Origin: Stratiolaelaps scimitus
Lineage: Eukaryota > Arthropoda > Arachnida > Mesostigmata > Laelapidae
DNA length: 64,000 nt
Direction: 5' to 3'
NCBI GenBank assembly: GCA_019614645.1
Contig: JABWDB010000001.1
Coordinates: 8,229,501-8,293,500, forward strand
The notes under the pieces were generated by a model. The model saw nothing but the letters and a program-made list of their open reading frames with translations. It did not search any database and was not told where the DNA came from. Shown here one piece after another: positions 43,933 to 56,600 of this stretch. The position numbers and the translations under genes were made by a program. Position 1 is the stretch's first letter. Each line of letters opens with the position of its first letter.

Positions 43933-43961
<29 letters not shown>
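43933..43961. repeat. (TA)n microsatellite
   Basis: Uninterrupted TA dinucleotide run in intron 2 of the KCTD-like gene. Confidence 0.95.
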
Positions 43962-43964
<3 letters not shown>

Positions 43965-44564
43965 GGAACTGGCGGTCATATCATAAAAAACATGACTGCA
44001 AGCTCCTAATTTTAGACTTGCGAGCAACCATCCGTGGTTGGCCCTCGCGTTCGCGCAAGCCATCTTCCGCAAAAACAGCGTCAACATTATTTGACGTTTT
44101 TCCAATCAGCTGTTCCCAAAATGAACATTTCGTAGAAGTCAACGTGGTGGGTACGTGTCCTTCGAGATGCGAAACTGATCGGCTGTGATCATGCTTTTTT
44201 TGTTGCTGTTCTCGTTCGGTTGCGTTTGTTGCTCGTAGTTCGCTAACACAACCATTCGACAAATGTGTGATCCCTTAGATGCGACTCCTTCGAAGCGAAC
44301 GATTTATGAGCCTCGTTGTGTAATTTCGTATATGTATGCAATACGAAACTACAAAACAATATCAAGATTGTTGTCGACTTCTCTGTCGATGCTATGGGAC
44401 GTTCGTTTTTAGTCACCTGTGTTAATGTGCCTCGAGATATGAAAAGCAATATACAAAGCACGTATTTCTCTCAAGCGGACATGTCATTGGTGAGCCACGA
44501 TCAGGGCAGATGAGGGTAATGATCCCTAACGTAACTAAAACAAGTTGACACATCTCGCTTGCTA

Positions 44565-44618
44565 GCCAGCCAGCTAGCCAAAATAACCTTCCTAGGTTAT
44601 TTTGGGTAGGTGGCTGGC
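44565..44618. repeat. Hairpin with 25-bp arms
   Basis: Arms 44565-44589 and 44594-44618 match at 23 of 25 positions with a 4-base loop. The inner arm reads CCAAAATAACCT. It is located in intron 2 of the KCTD-like gene. It could be a foldback element or a short RNA hairpin; the loop is unusually small for a microRNA precursor. Confidence 0.75.
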
Positions 44619-47600
44619 AATTAATGCAGCAGCAAATTAATAACAAGCATTTCGATCTATGTACAAAGATATCGGATATAATTAATATATATGCTGTATA
44701 TATGCCGGTTTGCGAATCAACTTCGGTCGGTTCGCGTTCCATCAGGTAAAATCCCCCTCAACTATAATGTGAAATACCAAGCGCAAGGTGCACATTTCAT
44801 TGTTGTCGTCGCGAAGGTAACGCGATTTGTGTTTATCTCCTTGTATATATATATAGCTATTTCACCCAGCCGCAGACGCTCTGGAACACCTATGATGAAC
44901 TACGTTTGCTCAAGGCAAAAAAGTCCCATGGAGTCTGTGCTTGTAATACGGTGAGATTATTTTCCTTGCCTATCGCGCTTACCGCGATTGCCAAAGTACA
45001 CTTCTGCCTACCCCCCTCAGCAAAAACTACTGCACCAGATCGTCCACCCAATAAGAGGGCTTACCAGTCAGCCAGGCAAACGAAAGCCCGACCGGTCGTC
45101 GCCTGACTTGGCCGAGCATCTTAGTAATGTGGCCCGTTGCCGTTAACTTCGTTATTAGTACTACTACTTCTACAAGAAGTACGATATCAAACTATTTAGA
45201 TCAAGCAGCAGTAATAGGGTAGGCTCTGGTAGGTTACTAGCGGTAGTAAGCCGGCCTTGATTTGGCCTACCAGTGGCCAGAGATAATAAATAGCGATAGC
45301 TGTAATGTTTCATATATCTGATAAGTAAGGTGGCCGGCCATACATGATCAATGGCAGTGCTGGACAGGACAATAATTAACGAAATGCAACTGTACGAAGA
45401 TTCGTCTGGGAGAGGGAGAATTTGGCATGGGCAATGTGATGATGTATTAATAGTAGCCAAGCAAAATAATCACACCCATTGCCGCTGAGCTCTACGAATG
45501 GTCGAAGTGGTGGATTCAAACAGATGGTGGCCTAAACTGAACTGAACTGGACGGAGATACGAGTGAGTTGAGACGTAACAATGGGCGCTGTGAAAGCAGG
45601 GCGTTGCCCAGCGCCACGCCCATCGCAAGAGGCGGGTGCTGTCTGTGGTCCCGCCGTCGCTCGCAGCCGAAGAGCTGGAGAGGTGTATCTCAACGCACCT
45701 ACACGAACATGCGAGTAAATGGACCCCACGACACCTACTTCGACCATTCTATCTATTCTGTTGTAGCGTACGGCGCCCGCCTGGTAAAGGGTGTCATCCT
45801 CTTCCAATGCAAGTGAAGTCGCCGGCTAGAGGGACTAGTCGTGAAGGAGGTGGCAGGCCTCGTCGGCTACGTGGGACAGGGCCGGTGAGACAGCGGAGAG
45901 AAATGGCCATTAAAGGACGCCCCCCATCCCCCGCCTCGATCCAAGCCCTATCTGTAGAGTAATTGAGGACGAAGTAATTTAGAGCATTCCACACTACCAC
46001 CTCCTAATCATGTAAATAATCGTAATCTGGAGTTCAGGCAGATGTGTAGGTCTGATGTAGTGTTTCAGGTCTAAATGTCCCCGAATTTCATCTTGGCTAT
46101 GGTATATACCTCGTATGACAGATGGGTCGTGCCGTCAGGTCGTGCCGTCCGTGCAATTTGGGCCATGTATGTGACACTATAGGAAACAAGCAGCGTTCGT
46201 ATAATTAGTGACGATTCGAATCGTGCTGAAGGGTCTCGCAAGACTAACTAGAACTTCCTCCGCCCGCGCAACTCGTAAAAATGCCCTGCCTTCGATAAAA
46301 CCAAATACCGACATTAACACGGTAAATGGCGTCCAGTCTATGTAGCGGTGAGGATGGAGTCACTTATACATCACGTTATGAACGACGGTAATTATATTCG
46401 GCCCAATCGAACGGAAGCGCACTATGCTTTTCATAAATCCCACGAACTCACTAAGCACGAGAGGGCTATTGAACCTACAACTTGTGGTTGAGATAAAGAC
46501 AGTATGGCGAAGATGGTGCATCTACTTCGCGTCGATGGCAGTCGCAATACCTCGGCTGAAAGATGCGGGTAACGAAGCTGCGCATTGAATGAAGTCGTAG
46601 TTGGCCCCGCTGTCGCGCGTCATCATCTAGCAGAAGTCAACAGTGGAATATTTAAGCTTGCCTTCCATCGTGCTGTACTGTTCGAGCAGCTAATATCAAC
46701 TGTCTGCTCGAATTTTGCAAGACATGAGGCTCTGTTCTCATGTGTTTTTTTTTTGTTTTCGGTTTCTTTGCTATTTCTTCAACTCCTACTAATACTGTAC
46801 TACCGCTAGGTCACGTCTTCCCATGAGGTCCACTTTCCTGCCTGGGCCAAAACGCCATCCACTGGATATATTTAGTTGGGTTGAAGTAGAGCAGGACTTT
46901 AGTTGAAAGCCACCCCGTGCCAAACGTCTACCAGCGTTGGTTTGTCAGAGGCGGGATGGAACTTATGGCCACGGGGGAAGTTGGACGAGCATGTGATGCG
47001 ATCCAGATATGGCCTCGTTTACCCACCAGAGGCCGGAGTGAGGCCCCTCAGGCGTTTTGCACACTCGCTCCTCGGCCGTTTGGCCCTGAGACACTCCAGC
47101 AGCGCACGTTCATGATAAAGACTCGGTATATCTATTATAAGATAAAACAAGTGGCGCTGGCGTATACCAGCAGCAGTATGCGCGTCTCTACCTAAGCACC
47201 ACACAGTGCCTTTATTCTGTTGTTGGCTTCTCGACAGCATGGTGGAGGATTCATTCACCACACAACTTTTGCACACTTCGAAGCTGCTAGAAAAAAAACG
47301 TTTCACTTGTTCGAGTAGTGCGAATTAAATTAGTCGCACAAACAGCCACATGCTCAAAATGATTATTGCTATTTTGGGTATTTCAAACATACGAAGGTGC
47401 ATGCACAATTGTCCAAGCAAACCCATTTTTCTCTATCTCTAGCGAGTGATATGTCTGCAATATGTCGGCCTTGCCCCACCCTGCTTCAAGCATGTCGTAA
47501 GTTCACGTCAACGATGGACACACAGGATGTAGTATTTTCGAACCACACTCATCAATTGGGCTGCCTTGAAGCGTGCATCAAAATAATTTTCGTGTCGTCA

Positions 47601-47639
47601 GACTATCTATTTATAAAAATATCAGCAAACTCCCCAGAG

Positions 47640-47720
47640 GGCCAGGATGGGTGGAGCACCGGACTCACAACTGTGAGATTCCAAGCTCGATCACCAGGTG
47701 GGGTTCAGTGATTTGTTACA
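47640..47720 (+). repeat. Possible tRNA-derived repeat
   Basis: GGATGGGTGGAGCACCGGAC, TCACAACTGTGAG and a B-box-like AAGCTCGATCACC follow in tRNA order. The T-arm is imperfect and there is no acceptor stem, so it is a SINE remnant at best. Confidence 0.4.
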
Positions 47721-48167
47721 TAATTTGCCATAATTATTAATATTAAGTCTTAAAATAAGCTCTGCGCTCCATTGTGTTCGTCTGGAGTAAATATTATTAT
47801 AACCAAAAATATAATAAATTACTACATCGCTTATTACACTTTCCACCCACAGTGCTTTCAGTTCGCACTGTGTCACAGCTGATCTATAGAACCGCTTCCC
47901 AGGGGAAGCGATTCTAGCCCATCTTAACAAAGAAGTATTCTGTATTCACATATTAGGTGTGGAGACTTAAGTAATACTTAGTACGTTGTCAATACGAGTT
48001 AGTCTATCTTTACCTGTGTCTGTCTAAATGGACTTTCGTTTGCGGCTTCTCCTCAACCCTTCTCACATCATGAACGCTTAGCATTGATCTGTCTACCCGA
48101 GTATTGAACGCAACACTGAAGTTGAACGCCACTGCCCTGTTGTGGTGCTGGCTCTTGCCAAACTTAC

Positions 48168-48394
48168 CTATAGCTGACCGTGACGTAGCCCGGTTGGCCG
48201 GGGAACGGCACGAGTGAGGTGGCGTTTCCGGAGATGTTGAGAGCAGCGGAGAGCTCGCCAAGCCGGAAGAACTCGGCCTCTTGGCGAAGTCGCTCACGTT
48301 CTGCGAACCCCTCGGGCAGGGTCACCTTGCCATTGCGAAGGTAGTCGAGCACGTAGCGGAACAGCGCACCATCGCGGTCCACGAACAGGCGACC
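48168..48394 (-). CDS. KCTD8/12/16-like protein, second coding exon (BTB/T1 C-terminal half)
   Basis: This exon encodes residues 45-119 plus two bases of codon 120. It completes the BTB/T1 domain with FVDRDGALFRYVLDYLRNGK and LPEGF-x-E-R-E-R-L-x-x-EAEFF, the signature of the KCTD8/12/16 group (the vertebrate proteins read F-I-DRDG-x-LFRYVLDYLR). The tail, PGYVTVSYR, matches the conserved linker into the H1 domain. The acceptor is CTGTTTAG|GG and the donor AG|GTAAGTT, both strong. Intron 1 is 4162 bp and intron 2 is 7096 bp. Splicing leaves phase 2, and the first base of exon 3 completes an Arg codon, so the frame is kept without correction. No stop codon, frameshift or missing key residue is seen. 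Confidence 0.93.
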
Positions 48395-48602
48395 CTAAAC
48401 AGATAGGAGACAAAGCAAGGACGTCGGTCGAAGGACAAATAAGGGACACGTAGGTAGCGTTTATTTAGCTCTCGTGAGCCATTCGCGAGTCTTTACCTTC
48501 CTTGCTTACTTTGAATAAATCTAGCAAATGCATTTTTTGTCACGTAAGATATTCGTTTGTCGTACAGAAAACATTTTGCTGAGCCAAGTCATCGTAAATT
48601 CG

Positions 48603-48608
<6 letters not shown>

Positions 48609-48644
<36 letters not shown>
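48609..48644. repeat. (TA)n microsatellite
   Basis: Uninterrupted 36-bp AT dinucleotide run in intron 1, the longest in the window. Confidence 0.95.
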
Positions 48645-48649
<5 letters not shown>

Positions 48650-50917
48650 TGTTGTGTTGGCGATATCAAAGACAGTTGTACGATCTTCGTCTGGCAGCAC
48701 TAGGATAGAAAATAAAAAATGAAATTAAGTGTAGCTGACGGTAAGCAAAACAGGAAGGCGAACCATTAAGCAAAGTACACCCATAGACCTCACCCGACAC
48801 CTGCCACCAGACGCATTTATAACTTCATAAGTGAGAATTCAGGTGGACCCGTAGGCCGCAAAAGGACAAGCAAGTTTCATGAGATATGATGTACTTTGTG
48901 GTTGATGGGAGGGTTTCAGTACGTGCACACTTATGTGCGACTCTTCTATTGCCGCCTTACCAAGTATGGCTTAATACGCTACACTTTCGTAAAGTGTAGC
49001 ATGGCAAATGTTGATACTCATTTGTTTTTTCGTGTTAGGAGCCGAAATCCTGTGCCGGCATTTAACCCACTCTCGGACGCAACCTTATTGAGTCAGCCTT
49101 CTAATCCAGCTACTCCTATGATCTATAACGACTTAACTGCCAAAGAAAGACGTTTCGCATTTGTCGTCTTGCACAAGTACTATACACAGGCGAAACCAGC
49201 GTACGCCAAGCGAATAGGCAGAAATTTCAACGGCCAACGTGACGAATGACGAACGCACGCTATCTGTGAACGCAGCAAGAAGGGCGAGTCTCTTTTCTCC
49301 CCTATAAATGATCACCGCTTTGCCAAGGCGAAAATCCTAACGTCGCTGCAAAGATTCGGCAAAATCAGTCCCCTGACCTAGTTGGTTTCTACTAGGCCAC
49401 TTTCCGCGTTCTACTGTTCTTGCATCGCGCGGCAAAGCTGAGCCAACGAAAAACGCTTTCATTGTTCATTCTAGCGCCGCCGCCCCCGCCCCCGCTGTCG
49501 CCTGCGCCCGCAGTGGCGACAGAGAGTGCTGCGGTACGACCACCCCACGCAGAAATTTATATTGGAAACTTTAACCGCGCGCGAGTGTCTCCCCGCGGCT
49601 CTCTGTAGAGAAGTCGGCAGCCGATCCCAGAGGAGAAATTCGTCTCTTTTAACTCAGCAAACGCACTCAACGCGAGCAAATGGGAAAGTAGCGACAGGCC
49701 GAACCGGCCATCCGGAGCTCGACAGAACTTGAATATAGTTCAGTGTGCGCCGCTACATTAAAGTGTCGTTGACTTGCCCGCCGTAAGCGGTTTCCAACTA
49801 TCTCATTATTATTTTCATCGGGAAACTTGGAGGCGAAAATTCAATTTTCACTTGCTGCAGGCGGGCGAAGCTCTCGTATATCGCCCAGCCGATCGATGGA
49901 TGGATGGATAGATGCCTGGCAGACAGCCATGAGCTACGATGCTTCGTGTACTTCGTGTATATTGACACAATTTGAGTGGGTACAGTGAACCTCGCGACGG
50001 TTCGTGAGAGCACACAAAAATGCTTTGAGTTCTCATCATGGACAATCGAATACTTGATATGTATGTCTGTGAGGATAACGGCCGTTCCGTTACAATGAAA
50101 TGACAGTGACAGATACTTTATAAATTGATGATACAGAAAATGATAGCCTTAAAGTCTTGCCTTCAGCTTGTGACCCTGACGCTTGTGTTCAAATCGACGG
50201 TGTCGCATCGACTAACTAACGTAGATGTCGGGTAGGGATTTACGACATTGATTCATCTGTACACCCGTTACAATTTCAGGTTGAAACAACTATATTTGAT
50301 ATCATAGTTCGGTGACGGTTTCGAGATAAAAATTTAATACGTTTACACCCCCCCCCCCAGGGCATTTAGCCGTAGACAAACGTATTCTTAAATGGCACTT
50401 GATCTATGTGCTTTTTGTCGACCAAAATCAGCATGTTCTAGTGTATACTAACGTCGGCGGGGAGTCGTCATGAACATCCTGCCCATACATAAAATATATA
50501 TATACGCCTGTGCACGCAAGGCGAAAAAGGTCCGTAGACATTTTGGGGGTAGGTTCGGGTGAAAAGTCAAACGTCGACTTGTATCTCATCTCTGGTGAAC
50601 ATGTAGGGTCGACCTACAAGCGACCTTGATCTGTCATGAAAGTCTGCAGACCTGTCCCTTCGCGCCTGGCGTACCACACAAATAGTTTTTCATATACGTC
50701 ATGAGTGAAACGCGAAATACTCAAGTGCTATATACTCGAGTGACGGGTTTTCGTAGCATCGATTACAATCTCTCACTGGAAGCCCAGCTAAAAGTTGTAT
50801 AAGTGGGGACCAGTTCGTGTGATGACTCACGGATCGTGTTTGTATTGCGGGCAGTGGACGACAAAGCTTGAAAGCGGACGACTAGAACGAAACAGATAAT
50901 CGTGCATTTGCTCTTAC

Positions 50918-50998
50918 ATCGTCCGTACGAGAGACGATAATAGCACATAGCGTGATAGCGACAACGAGCGCTACAACAGGTTCAGCGGTAGTGGACAT
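50918..50998 (-). CDS. Candidate first coding exon with a signal-peptide-like N-terminus
   Basis: Twenty-seven codons from an ATG at 50998 read MSTTAEPVVALVVAITLCAI and then IVSRTDD, with a hydrophobic core of about 15 residues. They end exactly at a good donor, GAT|GTAAGA, in phase 0. This is the pattern of a secreted protein's first coding exon, with the next exon expected at lower coordinates. I could not identify that exon. An in-frame ATG upstream at 51064 would add 22 residues and hide the signal. It lies within intron 1 of the KCTD-like gene on the same strand, so it could also be an alternative first exon or a chance ORF. Confidence 0.3.
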
Positions 50999-51163
50999 AT
51001 GCTCTGGCAGGTATACACGGTGTACTTTATAATGGACAGAGGATACAGGATGCATCGTGGCCATTAACCGAGGGAGAAGTAGATGCCGAAAGCAACACCG
51101 ACATCGGCCACGTCATCAACCGAACGGCGGCAACCAGGCCACTGCGCTTACTCTTTATTACAG

Positions 51164-51251
51164 GGCGGTTCGGTCAGCGTGCAGACCAGCATCGGAGCAG
51201 GGTACGAAGTCAAAGCCGTCCATCAGATCGTCAGAGACGCAGCAGGCAAAG
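51164..51251 (+). CDS. Candidate internal exon, unassigned
   Basis: This 88-base segment is bounded by a strong acceptor (CTCTTTATTACAG) and a donor GGCAAAG|GTAACA. The most protein-like frame reads GGSVSVQTSIGAGYEVKAVH and continues QIVRDAAGK, ending in phase 1. All three frames are open across it, so the frame choice is uncertain. No partner exon was found on the plus strand. It lies about 170 bp from the minus-strand signal-peptide candidate and inside intron 1 of the KCTD-like gene. The splice sites are visible; the function is unknown. Confidence 0.3.
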
Positions 51252-52556
51252 GTAACACGCTAGCCCGGTAGATCCGGCGATCTCCTTTATCGGCATGTCA
51301 AATTGAGCTGCTGCGACCATTAACAATATGTGAAAAATAATAAAATGACCGAGCTACCGACCTGCCGACAAACGCCGGAAATGAGGGATAGGAACATTGC
51401 CAGCGTAGGCAATTTATCATATCAAATAGATCATTTTTTCTTTTGCAATCGACAGCTATATGTAGACAGGCTTTCGACCAAAGTATGAATAATTGCTAAG
51501 CTTATGTCGGTAGTTTATCGCAGGCTTGATGGATGGCTAATTGGATCAATTGTCAGAAGTACAGTTGCTGTTGGAGCTTGTGTGCTATTATTTAAAAAAA
51601 TGTTCTGCAACATCCTATTAGTCCGATATTAGGTGTTGGCTGTAACGGAAGCTACTGATAGTGATGTAACATTAAGTGGGATCTAAGTTCGAAGATGCTC
51701 TATGTTCGATAAATGCTAGCAAGCTGGAAAACTAAGAGTAAACTCCAAGCGATACTGCGGGTGAATAAAATAATATTGCTAATGCAGGGGCTGCTGACCA
51801 TTCCCATAGCTAGGGCTCCTATATTTTCGCTAGCAGTGCAAAATTCGCTGGCGCGGGTAACAATTAAAAGTTTTTTAATCTTTACTCGATGGCCACGTGG
51901 ACGATAACAAACGGACGTTGCTAATTAGTATACAGCGTGACTTCGCCAGCCCTCGAAACGGAAGTAAGCTCCACTCCAGTTTATTCAAAGTTTCTCAATG
52001 CATCACTCCCATAGGATAATACGGTATATATATATATATTGTGTTTCACCACCATTGCTCGATTCAGCTAACGCAGCCATACAACAGGCTACGTTCCCTG
52101 CTTTTGGGAGTCCTTCGATAAAAATGTCAGCGGACAAACTGCTACAATGGGAAGGATTTAACCATACAGTTTATTAAATTCAAATATTTCATTATAGTAT
52201 CGCTGCCGCAATGAGCCACCATGATAAACGAGGTATGCACAAAAGTGTGTGATTCTGAACGTCATAATAACGAGCATCACCTTTTGCACTTTTTTTCCCT
52301 TACTGTAAAAAGGCATTTATTCGTATTGGTCTAATGGTGATATATCAGCTATACTGATAACATTCATTCGAATATGTTTTCGTGTCATATTCTTTCACCT
52401 TTCTACAACTCAACATATTAACATGGTAGGCAGCGCTATGGCGCTGGAGAAGCGCTCCAATAGGCGCGCGCCTTTGTAGGTGCTAATTTTTGTTTCGTAG
52501 AATAAGTCTACACATGCATCTGACTATGGAATAGTATTTTTAACACCACCCCTTAC

Positions 52557-52690
52557 CTGGGAGTCCTTGGCGCCATCAGCGAGGAGATCTCTGAGAACGC
52601 AGGATCCCTGTTCCTTCTTCATTAATGTAGACCGCTTCGTTGTATACGAGGTCCCGCCGACGTTCAGCTCGATAATTTCGTCCGACATTT
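52557..52690 (-). CDS. KCTD8/12/16-like protein, first coding exon (BTB/T1 N-terminal half)
   Basis: The protein family consists of cytoplasmic auxiliary subunits of GABA-B receptors: the T1 domain binds the receptor tail and the H1 domain assembles as a pentamer that binds G-protein beta-gamma. The exon encodes residues 1-44. It starts at the ATG at 52688 (MSDEIIELNVGGTSYTTKRS...), which carries the family's ELNVGG-x-x-Y-x-T-x-x-STL first strand and turn. Two bases upstream of the ATG sits an acceptor (TTGTTGCAG), so there must be a separate 5' non-coding exon. The exon ends CAG|GTAAGG in phase 0, and the next exon resumes in frame at 48394. An in-frame upstream ATG exists at 52727, but it lies on the intronic side of the acceptor and looks unused. 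Family assignment rests on the three exons together; orthology to one vertebrate paralogue cannot be decided. Confidence 0.9.
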
Positions 52691-53284
52691 CTGCAACAAT
52701 TGCAAACAAATGCACACACACACACACAACGAAACATGTACCTTGAATATAAGATATTACACTGTTGCATTGCTAAAACATAATTGATATTATGAGAATT
52801 GAACACACGCTTCCGACACAGCCCCGACCCCCCCCCCCCCTCACCGTTGTTGTGCCATTATTTCATTTTTACTAAGAACGGGCACCAATCAGATACAATA
52901 GCAACATTCAACTCGTTAGCTCGAAGGCATTCTTACCCAAACAAACAATGCCATTCTATTGCGGGATCCATCCTCGATAGATACAATATTAAAAGATACA
53001 ATATTTCAAAAACAGACGTTATATTATCTTGTGCTCCCCACCCCGTTGCCATATTCGTATGCCTCGCGTGGTTTTGAATCCCTGCAAGCACCGGGCGGGC
53101 TCATTTGCTCGCGGCTTTTGCCGCCGTCCATCTGCATACGAGGAACGCGGAGGCGGAGAAACGATGTGATGCGATTCGGTAAACGGGCCGGAAGGCATTG
53201 CCTTCTCTCTTGGGCACTCCTTCCTCTAATTGTCGCAAATTGAATCGCCATAGCGTTCCGCTACCGTCTAGGCGGAAGCTTACT

Positions 53285-53600
53285 CGCAGGTCCTGAAGCG
53301 CTGCTTATCGCTGCCGGCACTGCCGCCGAGCCTAACTCAAGGCTTCGTCCGCGAAGCAAAACCGCAAGATGTTGAGTCACCAGATGTGGTTGAGCCACGA
53401 ACGAACGAGGGTCTCGCCCGCCAGCCAGCCAGCCAGCCTCACTGCCAATAACAATTACAACAACGACAGCGACAACCTAATAAGCTGCATCAACAACATC
53501 GCGGAGCCGAACGAGGCCGAGTCCAGGTAACGGCGCAACCTCGACAAGCCGTAATAACTGACACTGCTCCACACAGAGCAGTGGGTGGCGAGCTCGAACG
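53285..53600 (-). promoter_or_regulatory. Candidate first non-coding exon and promoter of the KCTD-like gene
   Basis: The KCTD coding exon begins two bases after an acceptor, so an untranslated exon must lie upstream on the minus strand. This GC- and CpG-rich block ends at a plausible minus-strand donor (CCTGCGA|GTAAGC near 53284). It has a 31-bp (GA)n tract just upstream of it at 53623-53653, a common neighbour of arthropod promoters. Other possible donors lie at about 52.93 kb (GTAAGA) and 52.84 kb (GTGAGG). The transcription start cannot be placed from sequence alone. Confidence 0.3.
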
Positions 53601-53619
53601 GACCGATGGACGGATGAAG

Positions 53620-53622
<3 letters not shown>

Positions 53623-53653
<31 letters not shown>
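53623..53653. repeat. (GA)n microsatellite
   Basis: GA dinucleotide run at the edge of the GC-rich block proposed as the KCTD-like first exon and promoter. Confidence 0.95.
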
Positions 53654-53655
<2 letters not shown>

Positions 53656-56600
53656 TGGGAGAGAGAAGGTTTTTATTTTACTAGCTAATTAGCCCCCGCT
53701 TCATTAACTTGTCGTCCATCGAAAAATATATGCCCACTCATGATATTAGGTTCGTCCGTGGGTATTAGGATCGTTGTTGTCCACAAGGGTACGGATAGTG
53801 GGGGATTACAAGCAGTACTGCGGCTGGCACTGACGTCACTATGTCGGTTTTGAATAGAATGAATAATGGTTTTCATGATATGCGCGTTTATGGTGTGTTT
53901 GTTTTTGTAATCTCTCAAGCCTCTTAGCGACAATATTTACGTTAATGGCGTTACACGATAGATCGGCGGGGACCTGTGTATTTCTGCATATATAGACTTA
54001 ATTGAAGACTCAAGAACGCGACGTGTGTTCGTGCAGAAGTACGAGTATGGCGTGAGTCATAGCTCTTCATCGAATACGGGTCAGGTAATGGTAAAGGTTT
54101 TATTGGTTTTTTAAAGCAACTGCAGTTTTGCATCATCACCGGATCGCGGGGCTTGAACCTGCGGGCTCCGAATTTTTAAAGACATAGACTTAGCGATCCA
54201 AGCCACCGCTGGGCGGTGTTGTAGATCATAGTTCGCTCGCCCAGTAACAGCGGGGATTTCTATATTTAATTATAAAACTCGTACTATATGCGGGAACTTC
54301 GAGTGGCCTGATGAGGCCGTGGCGTGCAAGAATATAAGTATCGACACATTGAAAGGCACATTTAGGAAGCCTTTTTCATATATTATAGTTAGTACATAAT
54401 GGTTAGCGTAGCTTTGATTCGTCGGCAAATCATTACATACCAAGAGACCCAAACTCTACCACACATCATTTATACTCTTAAACTCTCGCACATATAATCT
54501 AGCAATACTAATTGATATTTATTTATGACTGGATAAGGCCATCTTCAGCAGGAATCCCAAAGCATTGATCCCTGTATGAATTGCTACTGACAGATTTCTC
54601 TCACAGTAGAGGAATCGTTTCGACCACATGTATTGTCGTATATGTCAGTCACAGGGCTAAACGCAGAGAGATCTGACTATAAGGTGCACTGGAAAAGTTG
54701 TGAACGTGAAGCGACCATAGATAAATAATAGGCGCCCAGCCGATACCGGAAATCAATCAACACTTCCGCCCGGTTCCTAACTGACAACAACGACAAATTG
54801 TCCGCTTCCATCCAATTCGCGTTGGCAGCAAGAAAGCGCATGCTTTTATGTCCGCCGTCGTAGTAATAGCTACTTCCAACACTCGTACATCCCTATCGCC
54901 AAAGGCCCTCCCAGAGAGTTTGAGCAACCCATACCCATCTCGCCCGCTAGAAACGATATTGTAGAAGTTCGTGAGTTAACCTGGATCCTCGACTATATTG
55001 AATTGGCTGCTGGCACCCAGGTTTCCTCTGACGGAAATCGATTCGGAGCCACAGAGTGCGTGGGGAAGGTTTTTTTTCGTTTAACTTGCGAAATTTTGCC
55101 TAAATATAGTTATGGCGTTTCATCGAATGAACGACGAATCATGCTGTCTTATTCAGTGCTACATGTGACTTAGTGTGGAAGTTCTCTGCAGTTATGGATC
55201 TGCGCCCTTGCACAGTGTCGGTTGTGCAGCTACTGGAAAAAGAATCGACGCCCGCCTGAAATCCAATCTGAATTTTTGGCAATCGATCCGAAAGCGCAAG
55301 TGACACATCATACCTTTTCATTTATCGCCGCCTGCATCTGAGAGTTACCGATGCATACATTCAGGCAAAACGTCTACCTAGACGCGCCCCCTGGGATGAA
55401 CCTGGACATGGGAAACTGATGAACAGGACATGCTACGCAGTGTAATATAAGCTAACTCACGAAGGTCAAGATGTAAAAAAAACTGTCATCCAATAACCAG
55501 CACAGCATGTGTAAAAATCGCATAAGTGGATGCGGGATATGCTGTCCCTCTCCCCGATAAGGTTGCTTTCATTCGGATTTGCCAGTCGTGTGCTCGGGTT
55601 ACGAGCAATGGTGAACAGTTGGCATTAGACGAGATTTAGAAGGTTTACGAGGTTGGTAAAGATTGGTGTAACAGTGCATCTCAACGGGTGTGTATACAGC
55701 TGGGTTATTGTACCCTGTAGAAGGTGCGGCGGGTCTCCCCGGTGCACGAGTGGCGTCGAGAATGAACTCCCTCAGTTTACCTTTTCACAAATTCTCTTCG
55801 ATAACCGATGAATTTCCCTGTTGTTCAACGACGCAAACGATCCCTCTTGAGATAGGTCCTCACACGAACGTGCGTTCAGTAAAAGAAGAAGCTACTCTTG
55901 CATTTACGGCGCTTGTGTCGTAGGTGCATTCACCTTGATTTCATGCCTCTATAAAACAGACTGCATCCGACAGGCGGCTGAAGTTCAAACGATGAAGAAA
56001 TTTGACTCCTGAAAGATTTGGTCAAATTTTACTGACAGGATATATTTAGTATACAGGTCGATAAAGAGGCGAAACTATTGAGCTTCGTGTCCCGCAAGTC
56101 ACAAACTCCCGAGACAAAGGCTATGCAGAGTAAACTATATACACTATCAATGTATAACAAAAGTGTGCACTACCTCGCAGTACCAGATACCAACAGCATT
56201 TCTAGGTTCGGCACTCGAACAAGGATCACACTATAGTACACAATAGAGTGGTATATTGAGAAGGTCGGCAAATCCTTCTCATCTATTAGTATATATGTAT
56301 CCCTTGAAGATCCGCTTATTACATTCCTGCGTTATGCTTGTGTACAGAAACAAATATTGTGTTTTAGGACAGAATCCATACAGATGCATCGATGATAGTC
56401 CCCAAGTTGTCTACAGTGCTTACAGAACAAAAGAAGGGATACATATAACAAGCCTGTAATCAATTTTCAGAGCACATGAATGCACAAACAACAGCGAATC
56501 TTACTGGCGCGATCTTCCTGAGTACGATCCTACATCAATATTATCTTCGTTCGTTTTACTTTCCGGTTCACTTGCCGTCAGATAACGATATCGGGAAGGG

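Larger units (their letters stand above)
48395..52556 (-). other. Intron 1 of the KCTD-like gene
   Basis: The boundaries are GTAAGG ... TTTAG. The intron contains a 36-bp (TA)n tract at 48609-48644, an 11-base C run at 50348-50358 and a GC-rich block at 49.40-49.75 kb with a TTTATATT motif. It also holds two opposed exon-like ORFs at 50918-50998 (minus) and 51164-51251 (plus), annotated separately. Nothing else is recognisable. Confidence 0.8.
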
